A DNA stretch of 64,000 nucleotides from Streptomyces sp. NBC_00523 (GCF_036346615.1 NZ_CP107836.1:5270001-5334000); one strand, 5' to 3'. Numbered from the stretch's first letter, positions 9,720 to 17,710 are shown. Numbers and translations: made by a program. Notes: generated by a model from the letters alone, not told the origin.

Positions 9720-9735
9720 TCAGACATATGTCTGA
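9720..9735. promoter_or_regulatory. 16-bp perfect palindrome, candidate operator in the putR-type/putB divergent region
   Basis: TCAGACATATGTCTGA is a perfect 16-bp palindrome, 21 nt from the proposed start of the PucR-family gene and 150 nt from putB. It is AT-richer than its surroundings. It is a reasonable binding site for the regulator encoded beside it; binding is not shown by sequence. Confidence 0.5.
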
Positions 9736-9887
9736 GATCCAGTCCACGGATGTGTGGCAGCTGTCGATGGCAGGGAAACCGCGCGATCCTTAGATTTCAC
9801 GGTGGTTCTCCGTGCTGTACCGCTTATGTTCGTTACACGGCATATACGGCGGTGTGGCCTCGTTCGTACTTTCCGTGGAGGTGCCCC

Positions 9888-10814
9888 GTGCTGGGTCCCG
9901 TGATTCTCGCCGCGTCGCGAAGCGACAAGATGCGCCGGTTCATCTCGGCCGCGCCCGGCACCAAGCAGGTCGTGGACCGCTTCATCGCCGGCGAGACGGT
10001 CGACCAGGTCGTCCCGGTCATCGAGGACGCCGCCGACAAGGGTCTCGAAGTCACCCTCGACGTCGTCGGCGAGGACATCACCACACCCGAGCAGGCCGCC
10101 GCCGCGCGCGACGCCTACCTGGAGCTGGTCGACCGGCTCAAGGACCTCGGCCTGGGCACCAGGGCGGAGATGTCCGTCAAGCTGTCGATGTTCGGCCAGT
10201 CCCTGGACGGCGGTCACGAGCTGGCCCTCGCCAATGTGCGCCCCGTCGTGGAGGCCGCCGCCGCGATCGGCACCACGGTCACCCTGGACGCCGAGGACCA
10301 CACCACCCTCGACTCGATGTTCGCCATCCACGAGGAGCTGCGGAAGGACTTCCCGCAGACCGGCTGCGTCATCCAGGCGTACCTCTTCCGCACCGAGGAG
10401 GACGCCCGCCGCCTCGCCGACGCCGGGAGCCGCGTGCGGATCGTGAAGGGCGCCTACAAGGAGCCCGCCTCCGTCGCGTACCAGGACAAGGCCGAGATCG
10501 ACAAGGCGTACGTCCGCATCCTGAAGACCCTGATGCAGGGCGAGGGCTACCCGATGATCGGGTCCCACGACCCCCGCCTGATCGCCATCGCCCAGGAGCT
10601 GGGCCGCAAGGCCGGGCGCAAGCTGGACGAGTACGAGTTCCAGATGCTGTACGGCATCCGCAGCGACGAGCACATCCGGCTCGCCGCGGAGGGCCACCGC
10701 ATGCGTGTCTACACCGCGTACGGCACCGACTGGTACGGGTACTTCATGCGCCGCCTCGCCGAGAAGCCGGCCAACCTGCTGTTCTTCGGCCGCTCCATCC
10801 TCACCAAGGGCTGA
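9888..10814 (+). CDS. putB: proline dehydrogenase
   Basis: Monofunctional FAD-dependent proline dehydrogenase. It oxidises proline to pyrroline-5-carboxylate. The 308 aa fit the short actinobacterial enzyme. The (beta/alpha)8 barrel has characteristic segments VTLDAEDHTT, VRIVKGAYKEP and, near the C-terminus, FQMLYGIRSDE and VYTAYGTDWYGYFMRRLAE, which bind flavin and substrate. GTG 9888 is chosen as start because GGAGG lies 7 nt upstream and the protein then begins LGPVILAASRSDKMRR. The gene is 41 nt from pruA, which performs the next step. Regulation is probably by the divergent PucR-type gene. Confidence 0.94.
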   Translation: MLGPVILAASRSDKMRRFISAAPGTKQVVDRFIAGETVDQVVPVIEDAADKGLEVTLDVVGEDITTPEQAAAARDAYLELVDRLKDLGLGTRAEMSVKLSMFGQSLDGGHELALANVRPVVEAAAAIGTTVTLDAEDHTTLDSMFAIHEELRKDFPQTGCVIQAYLFRTEEDARRLADAGSRVRIVKGAYKEPASVAYQDKAEIDKAYVRILKTLMQGEGYPMIGSHDPRLIAIAQELGRKAGRKLDEYEFQMLYGIRSDEHIRLAAEGHRMRVYTAYGTDWYGYFMRRLAEKPANLLFFGRSILTKG

Positions 10815-10855
10815 GCCCTCCTCCACCCCCTCTACTTGAAGGAGCAACGGACACC

Positions 10856-12487
10856 ATGGACGCTGTGACCCAGGTCCCCGCGCCGGTCAACGAGCCGGTT
10901 CACTCCTACGCCCCGGGCTCCCCGGAGCGCGCCCGCCTGGAGGCCAAGCTCAAGGAGCTCAGCCAGAACCCCATCGACCTGCCGATGACCATCGGCGGCG
11001 AGAAGCGGATGGGCGGCGGCGAGCGCGTCCAGGTCGTGCAGCCCCACAACCACAAGGCCGTCCTCGGCACCTTCGCCGGTGCCACCGAGCAGGACGCCCA
11101 GGACGCGATCGACGCCGCCCTGGCCGCCGCCCCGGCCTGGCGCGCGATGTCGTTCGACGACCGCGCCGCGATCATCCTGCGCGCCGCCGAGCTGCTGTCC
11201 GGCCCGTGGCGCGAGACGCTGGCCGCCTCCACGATGCTCGGCCAGGGCAAGACCGCCCAGCAGGCCGAGATCGACTGCCCCTGCGAGCTGGTCGACTTCT
11301 GGCGCTTCAACGTGCACTACGCGCGCCAGATCCTCGCCGAGCAGCCCCCGGCCAACTCCCCGGGCGTGTGGAACCGCATGGACCACCGCCCGCTGGAGGG
11401 CTTCGTCTACGCGATCACGCCGTTCAACTTCTCGGCCATCGCCGCCAACCTGCCGACCGCGCCCGCGCTCATGGGCAACGTCGTCGTGTGGAAGCCGTCC
11501 CCGACGCAGACCCACGCCGCCGTGCTGCTCATGCAGCTCCTGGAGGAGGCCGGTCTGCCCAAGGGCGTCATCAACCTGGTGACCGGCGACGGCATCGCCG
11601 TCTCCGAGGTGGCCCTGAACCACCGCGACCTGGCCGGCATCCACTTCACCGGCTCCACCCCGACCTTCCAGCACCTGTGGAAGACCGTCGGCAACAACAT
11701 CGCCAACTACCGCACCTACCCGCGGCTCGTCGGCGAGACCGGTGGCAAGGACTTCGTCGTCGCCCACCCGTCGGCCGACCCCGCGATCCTGAAGACCGCG
11801 CTGACCCGCGGCGCCTTCGAGTACCAGGGCCAGAAGTGCTCGGCGACCTCGCGCGCCTACATCCCGGCCTCTATCTGGAACGCGGGCTTCAAGGAGGCGT
11901 TCGCGGCCGAGGTCGACTCGATCACCATGGGTGACGTCACCGACCTGTCGCACTTCATGGGCGCCGTCATCGACGACCGCTCCTTCGCGAAGAACAAGGC
12001 CGCGATCGATCGCGCCGCCGCCGACCCGGCGTGCACGATCGTCGCGGGCGGCAGCTACGACGACTCGGTGGGCTACTTCGTCCGCCCGACCGTCATCGAG
12101 TGCACCGACCCGGAGAACGAGGTCTTCACGACCGAGTACTTCGGCCCGATCCTCGCCGTCCATGTCTACGAGGACGACCAGTACGACGCGATGCTCGCCC
12201 AGATGGAGTCGGTCTCCGACTACGCCCTGACCGGGTCCGTCATCGCCAACGACCGCGCGGCGGCCGCGTACACGATGGAGAAGCTGCGGTACGCCGCGGG
12301 CAACTTCTACATCAACGACAAGTCGACCGGTGCCGTCGTCGGCCAGCAGCCCTTCGGCGGCGGCCGCGCCTCGGGTACGAACGACAAGGCCGGCGCCCCT
12401 CAGAACCTCCAGCGCTGGACCCTCACCCGGGCCATCAAGGAGACCCTGGTCCCGCCGACCGAGTACACCTACCCCCACCAGGGCTGA
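10856..12487 (+). CDS. pruA: 1-pyrroline-5-carboxylate dehydrogenase
   Basis: NAD+-dependent aldehyde dehydrogenase that converts glutamate semialdehyde (from pyrroline-5-carboxylate) to glutamate. The 543 aa match the group 1 P5CDH length. The catalytic Cys is in YQGQKCSATSR and the general-base Glu in VGETGGKDF; the cofactor loop is FTGSTPTFQ. The C-terminal PFGGGRASGTNDKAGAPQNL is typical of P5CDH. Start ATG 10856 follows GAAGGAGC. It forms a two-gene operon with putB for proline use as carbon and nitrogen source, and ends at a strong hairpin facing convergent genes. Confidence 0.95.
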   Translation: MDAVTQVPAPVNEPVHSYAPGSPERARLEAKLKELSQNPIDLPMTIGGEKRMGGGERVQVVQPHNHKAVLGTFAGATEQDAQDAIDAALAAAPAWRAMSFDDRAAIILRAAELLSGPWRETLAASTMLGQGKTAQQAEIDCPCELVDFWRFNVHYARQILAEQPPANSPGVWNRMDHRPLEGFVYAITPFNFSAIAANLPTAPALMGNVVVWKPSPTQTHAAVLLMQLLEEAGLPKGVINLVTGDGIAVSEVALNHRDLAGIHFTGSTPTFQHLWKTVGNNIANYRTYPRLVGETGGKDFVVAHPSADPAILKTALTRGAFEYQGQKCSATSRAYIPASIWNAGFKEAFAAEVDSITMGDVTDLSHFMGAVIDDRSFAKNKAAIDRAAADPACTIVAGGSYDDSVGYFVRPTVIECTDPENEVFTTEYFGPILAVHVYEDDQYDAMLAQMESVSDYALTGSVIANDRAAAAYTMEKLRYAAGNFYINDKSTGAVVGQQPFGGGRASGTNDKAGAPQNLQRWTLTRAIKETLVPPTEYTYPHQG

Positions 12488-12522
12488 CGCCCTCCGGGGC
12501 GCCCGTCGCCCCGCCCCGAGTC

Positions 12523-12560
12523 CCGCCCCCCGTCCGGTTCCCCTGCCGGACGGGGGGCGG
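12523..12560. terminator. bidirectional hairpin between pruA and the phospholipid operon
   Basis: A 15-bp perfect stem (12523-12537 with 12546-12560), an 8-nt loop, followed by TTT on the plus strand. It sits between convergent genes and can serve both. Confidence 0.8.
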
Positions 12561-12574
12561 TTTCCATACCGGGG

Positions 12575-13786
12575 TCAGCTCCACCCGCGCACGATCAGCG
12601 CCAGCCCCACCGCGAAGCCGCCGCCGAGCAGCACCAGGTAGGGCCCGTACAGCCGGCGGTGGCGGCGCAGCAGCAGGCCGAACGCGCCGAAGGCGAGCCC
12701 CACCGTCAGGGTCCGCGCGCCCCGCGCCGCCGCCGAAGCGGCCACCCAGTCCGCCGCGGGCACCGAAGCCCGCCCCGCCTCGGCCCCGTACACCTTGAAC
12801 GGGATGCCGTTCCACGGCTGGTGGCGGACGGCCCGCGCCCCCTCCACCGTCAGCTCCGCGCGCACCTGTGCCCGCATCCGGTCCGTGGTCAGCGGGGCGG
12901 GCAGCTGACCGCCCGCCGCCGCCAGGTGCAGCGCGAGCAGCCCGCCCACCAGGCTCCCGGCCAGCGCGCCGAGCGACATCCTCAGGGCCGCGCGCGGCAC
13001 CGCCACGCACACCACCGCGAGCAGCAGCTCCGGCATCAGCGGCCAGCTCAGCGCCTCCGCGAACGCCCAGCAGAAGGCCAGCGGCAGCCCCGCGCGGGAC
13101 GTGACGACCGAGGCGACCCGCCTGCGCACCGCCGAGTCCCGCAGCGGTTCGGCCACCGTACGGTCGTGCAGCGCGCGCACCGCGTCCCGGGCCTCCTCCG
13201 GGGTGACCCCGGCGGGCAGCGGCGCACCGATGGTCACCCGGACCAGGGACGACCGGAGCCGGCCGTGCTTGGGCAGCAGCCGGTCCGTGCCCGCGATGCC
13301 CACCGGCACGACCGGGACGCCCGCCTCCTCGGCCAGCACCAGCGCCCCCTTGTGGAACGAGCCCAGGGTGCCGTCCTCGGCGCGGGTGCCCTCCGGGAAG
13401 AGCACGACCGCCCGGCCCTCGCGCAGCTCGCCGGTCATCGTCAGCAGGTCCGCCATCCCGCCGCCCGCCCGCCGCACCGGGAACCCGGCCGCCAGCCTGC
13501 GGCAGATCCGGCGCCGCCACGGAGAGGCGAACCAGTAGTCCGCCGCCGCGCCGATCGCCGGGCTGTGCCGGGCGTCCAGCGCGGCCAGGAGCGCCGCCGT
13601 GTCCGCGTGCGAGCTGTGGTTGGCGACGACCACGCAGCCGCCGCGCGGCAGCCGGCCGCGCCGCTCGATGCCGCCGGTGAGGCTGAGCACGCCCCACCAC
13701 AGCCCGCGCCGCAGCGCGGAGGCGACCCGCGAGCGCACCGGGAGGACACCGGAGGTGCGTACCAGCGTGCTTCCGAGAGGCTTCAC
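12575..13786 (-). CDS. PlsC-type acyltransferase fused to a C-terminal membrane domain
   Basis: 403 aa from GTG 13786, which overlaps the preceding gene's stop. Residues about 20-240 are a 1-acylglycerol-phosphate acyltransferase (PlsC) domain: HX4D box in NHSSHADTAALLAA, FPEGTRAEDG as motif III, and a late PVVPVGI block. Residues about 255-403 are hydrophobic, with several predicted membrane segments (LLAVVCVAVPRAALRMSLGALAGSLVGGLLALHL and the C-terminal LTVGLAFGAFGLLL...FAVGLALIV). The tail is unusual for a plain acyltransferase and suggests integral membrane anchoring. It is the third gene of an operon for phospholipid head-group and acyl chemistry; the exact substrate is unknown. Confidence 0.8.
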   Translation of the reverse strand: MKPLGSTLVRTSGVLPVRSRVASALRRGLWWGVLSLTGGIERRGRLPRGGCVVVANHSSHADTAALLAALDARHSPAIGAAADYWFASPWRRRICRRLAAGFPVRRAGGGMADLLTMTGELREGRAVVLFPEGTRAEDGTLGSFHKGALVLAEEAGVPVVPVGIAGTDRLLPKHGRLRSSLVRVTIGAPLPAGVTPEEARDAVRALHDRTVAEPLRDSAVRRRVASVVTSRAGLPLAFCWAFAEALSWPLMPELLLAVVCVAVPRAALRMSLGALAGSLVGGLLALHLAAAGGQLPAPLTTDRMRAQVRAELTVEGARAVRHQPWNGIPFKVYGAEAGRASVPAADWVAASAAARGARTLTVGLAFGAFGLLLRRHRRLYGPYLVLLGGGFAVGLALIVRGWS

Positions 13787-14643
13787 GTCATCACCATCGC
13801 CAGGAGGAGGGCCACCAGCAGGGAGTCGATCCGGTCGAGCAGGCCGCCGAAGCCCGGCAGCCAGCTGCCCGCGTCCTTCACCCCGGACTCGCGCTTGACC
13901 ATGGACTCGACCAGGTCGCCGAGCACACAGCCGCCGACGACCGCCGCCCACAGCGACGGACTGAACACGCCGAGCACCAGCAGCAGCGCCCCGGTGGCGG
14001 CGGCCGCGCCCAGCACCCCGGCCCACGTCTTGTTCGGGGAGAGCGGCGACAGCGGCCGGGCCAGCGGACCGCGCCGCCCCAGCGCCGTACCGCCGCACCA
14101 GGCGCCGACGTCCCCGAGCGCCACCGCCAGGCCCACCGCGACCGCCGTGTCCCCGAGCGTGACCAGGCCGGTCAGCGGCAGCGGGATCCACAGCAGCCCG
14201 AAGGCGGTCCGGGCGGTGCGGGTGAAGCCCGTGCGGTCGTCGCCGCCCAGCACGGAGGGGAGCGCCGCCGCGACGAGCAGCAGGGCCGCCGTCCGCAGGT
14301 CCAGCAGGTGCGGGGCGAGCCAGGCCAGCCCAGGCAGGACCGCCGACGCCGCCGCGAGGACGGCCAGGTCGCCCCGGCGCAGCCCCGCCATCCGGGCGTA
14401 CTCACCGGCCGCGACCACGCCGAGCCCGGCGGCCAGCGCGTACGTGCCGCCGCCGCCCAGGAAGAACGCCCCCAGGAAGACCGGCGCGACCACGGCCCAG
14501 GTCCGCCACCGCTTGCGGAGCTCGGCGCGCATCCGGACCCTCGCGGGCAGCACCGCGACGGCGACCCCGCCCGCGCCCAGCACGCCCGCGACCAGCGGCA
14601 CCGCGCGGACGGCGGCCTCCTCGGCGATCAGGACGGCGCTCAT
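13783..14643 (-). CDS. phosphatidate cytidylyltransferase (CdsA family, second copy type)
   Basis: 286-aa integral membrane protein with alternating hydrophobic segments and the CTP_transf_1 signature near the C-terminus: SPNKTWAGVLG followed by GDLVESMVKRESGVKDAGSWLPGFGGLLDRIDSLL, including the acidic metal-binding residues. The family makes CDP-diacylglycerol from CTP and phosphatidate. Streptomyces also has a cdsA in the frr/tsf region, so this is probably a paralogue serving the pathway of this operon. It overlaps both neighbours by 4 nt (ATGA and GTGA), indicating tight translational coupling. Confidence 0.85.
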   Translation of the reverse strand: MSAVLIAEEAAVRAVPLVAGVLGAGGVAVAVLPARVRMRAELRKRWRTWAVVAPVFLGAFFLGGGGTYALAAGLGVVAAGEYARMAGLRRGDLAVLAAASAVLPGLAWLAPHLLDLRTAALLLVAAALPSVLGGDDRTGFTRTARTAFGLLWIPLPLTGLVTLGDTAVAVGLAVALGDVGAWCGGTALGRRGPLARPLSPLSPNKTWAGVLGAAAATGALLLVLGVFSPSLWAAVVGGCVLGDLVESMVKRESGVKDAGSWLPGFGGLLDRIDSLLVALLLAMVMT

Positions 14644-15212
14644 GCCGGCTCCCGCCAGAGGCCGGCCAGCCGGAGCGCGGCGGTGAGCAGGGAGCCCGCG
14701 GCGATCACGGCCAGGACCGGGACGGCCCAGCCGCTCGCGGCGGCGATCACGACGAGCAGGCAGCGCTCCGTCTTGCCGACCGGGCCCCCGTTGCGGCGGG
14801 GCGCCCCGGCGGCGGCCCCGGCCAGCGACACCCAGGAGGGCAGCGTGGCCGCGAGACCGGCCAGGGCGACCAGCCAGAGCGGGGCGAGCGTCAGGAATCC
14901 GGCCAGCACGAGGAGGTCGGCGACCCGGTCGCCCAGCTCGTTGAGGACAGCGCCGCGCCGGGTGGTGCGGCCGGTGTCCCGGGCGAGCGCCCCGTCCAGG
15001 TTGGCGAAGGCGAGCCGCGCCGCGAGCAGGACGGCGACCGGCAGGGCGGCGACCGGGGCGGGCAGCCAGGCCAGGGCGGCGGCGGCACCGGCCGCGGCGG
15101 CCACCCCGGCGGCGGTGAGGGTGTCGGGCGACACCTCACGGCGGACCAGCGCGGCGCGGACGCCGGAGAGCCGGTCCGCGTACCAGGGCTTGAGAGCGTA
15201 GAGGCCGTTCAT
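14640..15212 (-). CDS. CDP-alcohol phosphatidyltransferase-like protein with degenerate motif
   Basis: 190 aa from ATG 15212 (a GTG at 15236 is an alternative start). It resembles the CDP-alcohol phosphatidyltransferase fold: several membrane segments and the spacing of the family motif DxxDGxxAR-x8-GxxxDxxxD. In this protein the motif reads ANLDGALAR...GAVLNELGD, so the first Asp is Ala and the third is Asn. Those residues hold the catalytic metals in characterised enzymes, so activity is doubtful, or the chemistry differs. It is the first gene of the operon with the CdsA-like and acyltransferase genes, which still points to phospholipid or phosphoglycolipid assembly. Confidence 0.75.
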   Translation of the reverse strand: MNGLYALKPWYADRLSGVRAALVRREVSPDTLTAAGVAAAAGAAAALAWLPAPVAALPVAVLLAARLAFANLDGALARDTGRTTRRGAVLNELGDRVADLLVLAGFLTLAPLWLVALAGLAATLPSWVSLAGAAAGAPRRNGGPVGKTERCLLVVIAAASGWAVPVLAVIAAGSLLTAALRLAGLWREPA

Positions 15213-15256
15213 GGCTGCAACTCTCGTGCGACGCACGTTTTTTCGACACGGCCCGG

Positions 15257-15278
15257 GTACTCAAGTACGCCTGAGTAC
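15257..15278. repeat. inverted repeat GTACTCA-N8-TGAGTAC
   Basis: Perfect 7-bp arms (15257-15263 and 15272-15278) between the start of the phospholipid operon and the end of the oxidoreductase gene. An internal GTAC makes a series of GTAC-centred half sites. It could be an operator for the minus-strand operon or part of the end of the oxidoreductase transcript. Confidence 0.4.
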
Positions 15279-15292
15279 GCGCGCGGCCCCGC

Positions 15293-16303
15293 CTACGCGG
15301 CGGTGCGGATCAGCATCTTCCCGGTGTTCTCGCCGCGCAGCATGCCCAGGAAGCCGTCCACGGTCCGCTCGAAGCCGTCCACGACCGTGACGTCCGGGGC
15401 GATCCCGCCGCTGCGCAGGTGCGGCACCAGCAGCGCCTCCAACTCGCCCTGTGCATCGCGGTGGTTGCGGACGAGGACGCCTTCGAGGCGCAGGCTCTTG
15501 CCGACCACGTCGAACAGGTTGCGCGGGGCGGGCGGCGGCGTGTGCGCCGAGTGGTACTGGGCGATGGCGCCGACCCAGGCGATGCGGCCGAAATCGCGCA
15601 TCGCCGCGATCACACCCTCCAGATGCTCGCCGCCCACGTTGTCGACGGCCGCGTCGATCCCGTCCGGCGCGGCCTTCGCCAGCAGCTCGCCGACCGGCCC
15701 GTCGTGGTAGTCGAACGCCGCGTCGAAGCCGAACTCCCCGGTGAGCCGGGCGACCTTGGCGGCCGAGCCCGCGCTGCCGATGATCCGGCCGGCGCCGAGC
15801 AGCCGGGCGATCCGGCCCACCGCGGTGCCCACCCCGCCCGCGGCGGCGGAGACGAAGAGGTTCTGGCCGGGGCGGAGTTCCAGGACGCGGGTCAGGGCCG
15901 CGTAGGCGGTGAGGCCCGTGCCGCCGAGGATCGAGAGGTGGGCGGTCAGCGGCACCCCCTCGTACGACGGGAGGCGGCGGGTGCCTTCGGTACCGGCGGT
16001 GACCAGGGCGTGGGTGCGCCAGCCCTGCCGGTGGAAGACGAGGTCGCCCTCCGCGAGGCCCGGGTCGCGGGAGGCGGTGACCCGGCCCACGGCACGGCCC
16101 TCCAGCGGGGCGCCCAGCTCCCAGCCGCCGTCCATCTCCTCGCGGTGGTACGGGTCCACGGAGAGGTAGAGGTTCTCCACCAGGGCCTGTCCGGGGGCGG
16201 GTTCGGACACGGGTGACTCGGTGAGGGTGAAGAGGTCCGGGGTGGGGAAGCCCGTGGGGCGGGCGGTCAGGTGGAAGGCGCGGGCGGTGCGTGTCGTCGT
16301 CAT
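15293..16303 (-). CDS. MDR-family NADP-dependent oxidoreductase (curcumin/alkenal reductase type)
   Basis: 336-aa zinc-free medium-chain reductase. The N-terminal GroES-like domain has VENLYLSVDPYHREEMD, typical of the leukotriene B4 dehydrogenase/CurA group. The Rossmann domain has LFVSAAAGGVGTAVGRIARLLGA with the AxxGxxG dinucleotide motif. These enzymes reduce the C=C bond of alpha,beta-unsaturated carbonyls with NADPH. No catalytic zinc ligands are seen. Start ATG 16303 begins MTTTRTARAFHL. It is divergent from a LysR regulator with palindromes between them, so it is probably the regulator's target. The physiological substrate is unknown. Confidence 0.9.
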   Translation of the reverse strand: MTTTRTARAFHLTARPTGFPTPDLFTLTESPVSEPAPGQALVENLYLSVDPYHREEMDGGWELGAPLEGRAVGRVTASRDPGLAEGDLVFHRQGWRTHALVTAGTEGTRRLPSYEGVPLTAHLSILGGTGLTAYAALTRVLELRPGQNLFVSAAAGGVGTAVGRIARLLGAGRIIGSAGSAAKVARLTGEFGFDAAFDYHDGPVGELLAKAAPDGIDAAVDNVGGEHLEGVIAAMRDFGRIAWVGAIAQYHSAHTPPPAPRNLFDVVGKSLRLEGVLVRNHRDAQGELEALLVPHLRSGGIAPDVTVVDGFERTVDGFLGMLRGENTGKMLIRTAA

Positions 16304-16352
16304 GGCAGCGACCGTAGGGAGGAACTTTCGGGCCCGGCAGGGTGTTGCGCCG

Positions 16353-16388
16353 ATGGAAAGGCCGTTTCCATGAACGGCGTTCATGGAA
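16353..16388. promoter_or_regulatory. overlapping palindromes, candidate LysR operator
   Basis: Two interlocked inverted repeats share the TTCCAT element. The first is ATGGAAA-N5-TTTCCAT (16353-16371). The second has 11-bp perfect arms, TTCCATGAACG and CGTTCATGGAA, around one base (16366-16388). The result is three ATGGAA half sites in alternating orientation between the divergent oxidoreductase and LysR genes, ending 17 nt before the LysR start. This layout fits a LysR-type activator that shifts between sites. Confidence 0.6.
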
Positions 16389-16405
16389 CGAGGGGAACCC
16401 GCACG

Positions 16406-17290
16406 ATGGCCGACCTGACCCCGCACGAGCTGCGCATCCTGCTCGCCGTCGAGAGGGCGGGCAGCTTCTCCGGCGCCGCCGCGGCCCTGGACATGACGCA
16501 GTCCGCCGTCTCCCACGCGATCCGCACCACCGAGCGCAGGATCGGCGCGGTTCTTTTCGAACGGGGCCGCAAGGGTGCCATGCCCACCGCGGCGGGCTCC
16601 ACCACCCTCGGGTACGCCCGTCGTGTGCTGCGGCTGCTGGAGGTGATGGGCGCCGAGGCGCGGGCGGCGGCGGCCGGACCCGGGGCGGACGCCGTACCGG
16701 CCGGGCCGCTGCGGATCGCGGCCTTCCGCAGCGCCGCCCTGCATCTGCTGCCGCCCGCGCTGGAACGGCTGCGGACCCGGCACCCGGGGATCGAGCCGGT
16801 GGTGCGGGTGGTCCGCGAGCTGGGGCGGGGCACGGCGGGCGAGGTCCTGGACGGGCGCGCCGATCTGGGGATCGCGACGATGGGCGGCTCCTCACCGGTG
16901 CCGGACGAGCTGGTCGGGGGAGTGCTGCGGGAGGAGGAGTACGCCCTCGTGCACCCGGCCGGTCATCCGGCACCCCGGACGCTCCCGCTGCTGGACTGGG
17001 CCGAGAACTGCACCTCGTACACGCGGGAGTGGTGGGCGGCGCAGGACTGGATCCCGCGGGCGACCGTGGAGGCGGAGGACGACGGAGCGGTGCTCTCGAT
17101 GGTGTCCGCCGGTCTCGGGATGGCGATCATGCCCGGACTGTCCCTGTGCGGAGCACCCGACTCGGTTGAGATCACCGCTCTCGGACCGGAGCGCCCGACC
17201 CGCTCCGTGGGCTATGTCACCACCCCTGAGCTGGCACGATCCGCGGCCGTCCGGGCCCTGATCAGGGAGCTGAGGGGGAGCGGAGGGTGA
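16406..17290 (+). CDS. LysR-family transcriptional regulator
   Basis: 294 aa from ATG 16406, preceded by AGGGGA. Upstream in-frame codons would place the palindromic operator inside the gene. The N-terminal winged HTH (about residues 5-62) reads HELRILLAVERAGSFSGAAAALDMTQSAVSHAIRTTERRIGAVLFERGRKGAMPT, a standard LTTR domain. Residues about 90-290 form the periplasmic-binding-protein-like effector domain. It is divergent from the MDR oxidoreductase gene; by the usual LTTR rule it should control that gene and itself. The effector is unknown. Confidence 0.92.
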   Translation: MADLTPHELRILLAVERAGSFSGAAAALDMTQSAVSHAIRTTERRIGAVLFERGRKGAMPTAAGSTTLGYARRVLRLLEVMGAEARAAAAGPGADAVPAGPLRIAAFRSAALHLLPPALERLRTRHPGIEPVVRVVRELGRGTAGEVLDGRADLGIATMGGSSPVPDELVGGVLREEEYALVHPAGHPAPRTLPLLDWAENCTSYTREWWAAQDWIPRATVEAEDDGAVLSMVSAGLGMAIMPGLSLCGAPDSVEITALGPERPTRSVGYVTTPELARSAAVRALIRELRGSGG

Positions 17291-17557
17291 GCGGCGGGTA
17301 GGCCGGCGCAAACCTCCGTCTCAGATAGTAGGAAGTCCGAGTAATTGTGGAGACAGACCGGCCGGGCTGTTCTAGCTTTGTAGGAGCCGAACGTCTCGCT
17401 AGATCAAGCGACTGGCGGTCGAGAGCGCGTGCCCTGTGCAGGCAACCCCTGCGGCGCCCGTTCCCCGCCCCTTCCGGCGCCTCGAAATCAACGATCTCGA
17501 CATCACCCCACGCTGTTCGATCTCGAAATCCTCGCGATCTCAAGGAGTCGATCCACC
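17291..17557 (+). other. intergenic region, long structured 5' region of small gene
   Basis: 267 nt without a supported gene. It holds short hairpins, TCGCT-N6-AGCGA (near 17397-17412) and GCAGG-N5-CCTGC (near 17438-17452), and a near-repeat of CTCGAAATC (near 17480 and 17522). It also has an AT-richer segment at about 17320-17350 that may be the promoter. I could not assign a riboswitch or regulator class. Confidence 0.4.
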
Positions 17558-17689
17558 ATGGCCGAGACCACCACCCGCCGCCGTGTCCGTCACGCCCACC
17601 GCCCGACCGAGTCGGAGCGGCAGGCTGCCGCCGCCGCCCTGCAGCGCGCCCTCGACCGCAGGGACAACGGCGGCTCCACCGGTCACTGA
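17558..17689 (+). CDS. small basic protein, 43 aa
   Basis: 43 aa starting MAETTTRRRVRHAHRPTESE and ending in an Ala-rich helix, then RDNGGSTGH. Support comes from ATG 17558 with AAGGAG about 11 nt upstream and strong Streptomyces codon bias. The N-terminus is Arg/His-rich, the middle (ERQAAAAALQRALDRR) looks helical, and there is no signal peptide or membrane segment. I believe similar small proteins occur widely in Streptomyces, but no function is known to me. It has a long 5' region and ends 21 nt from the convergent phosphatase gene. Confidence 0.7.
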   Translation: MAETTTRRRVRHAHRPTESERQAAAAALQRALDRRDNGGSTGH

Positions 17690-17710
17690 CCGGTCCCCCT
17701 CGGGCCGCGC

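Noticed and set aside
17678..17694. ACCGGTCA-C-TGACCGGT palindrome as an operator
   Set aside because: It overlaps the stop codon of the 43-aa gene and lies between convergent genes, so a terminator-related role is more likely, and the one-base loop makes it a poor hairpin. Not listed as a feature.
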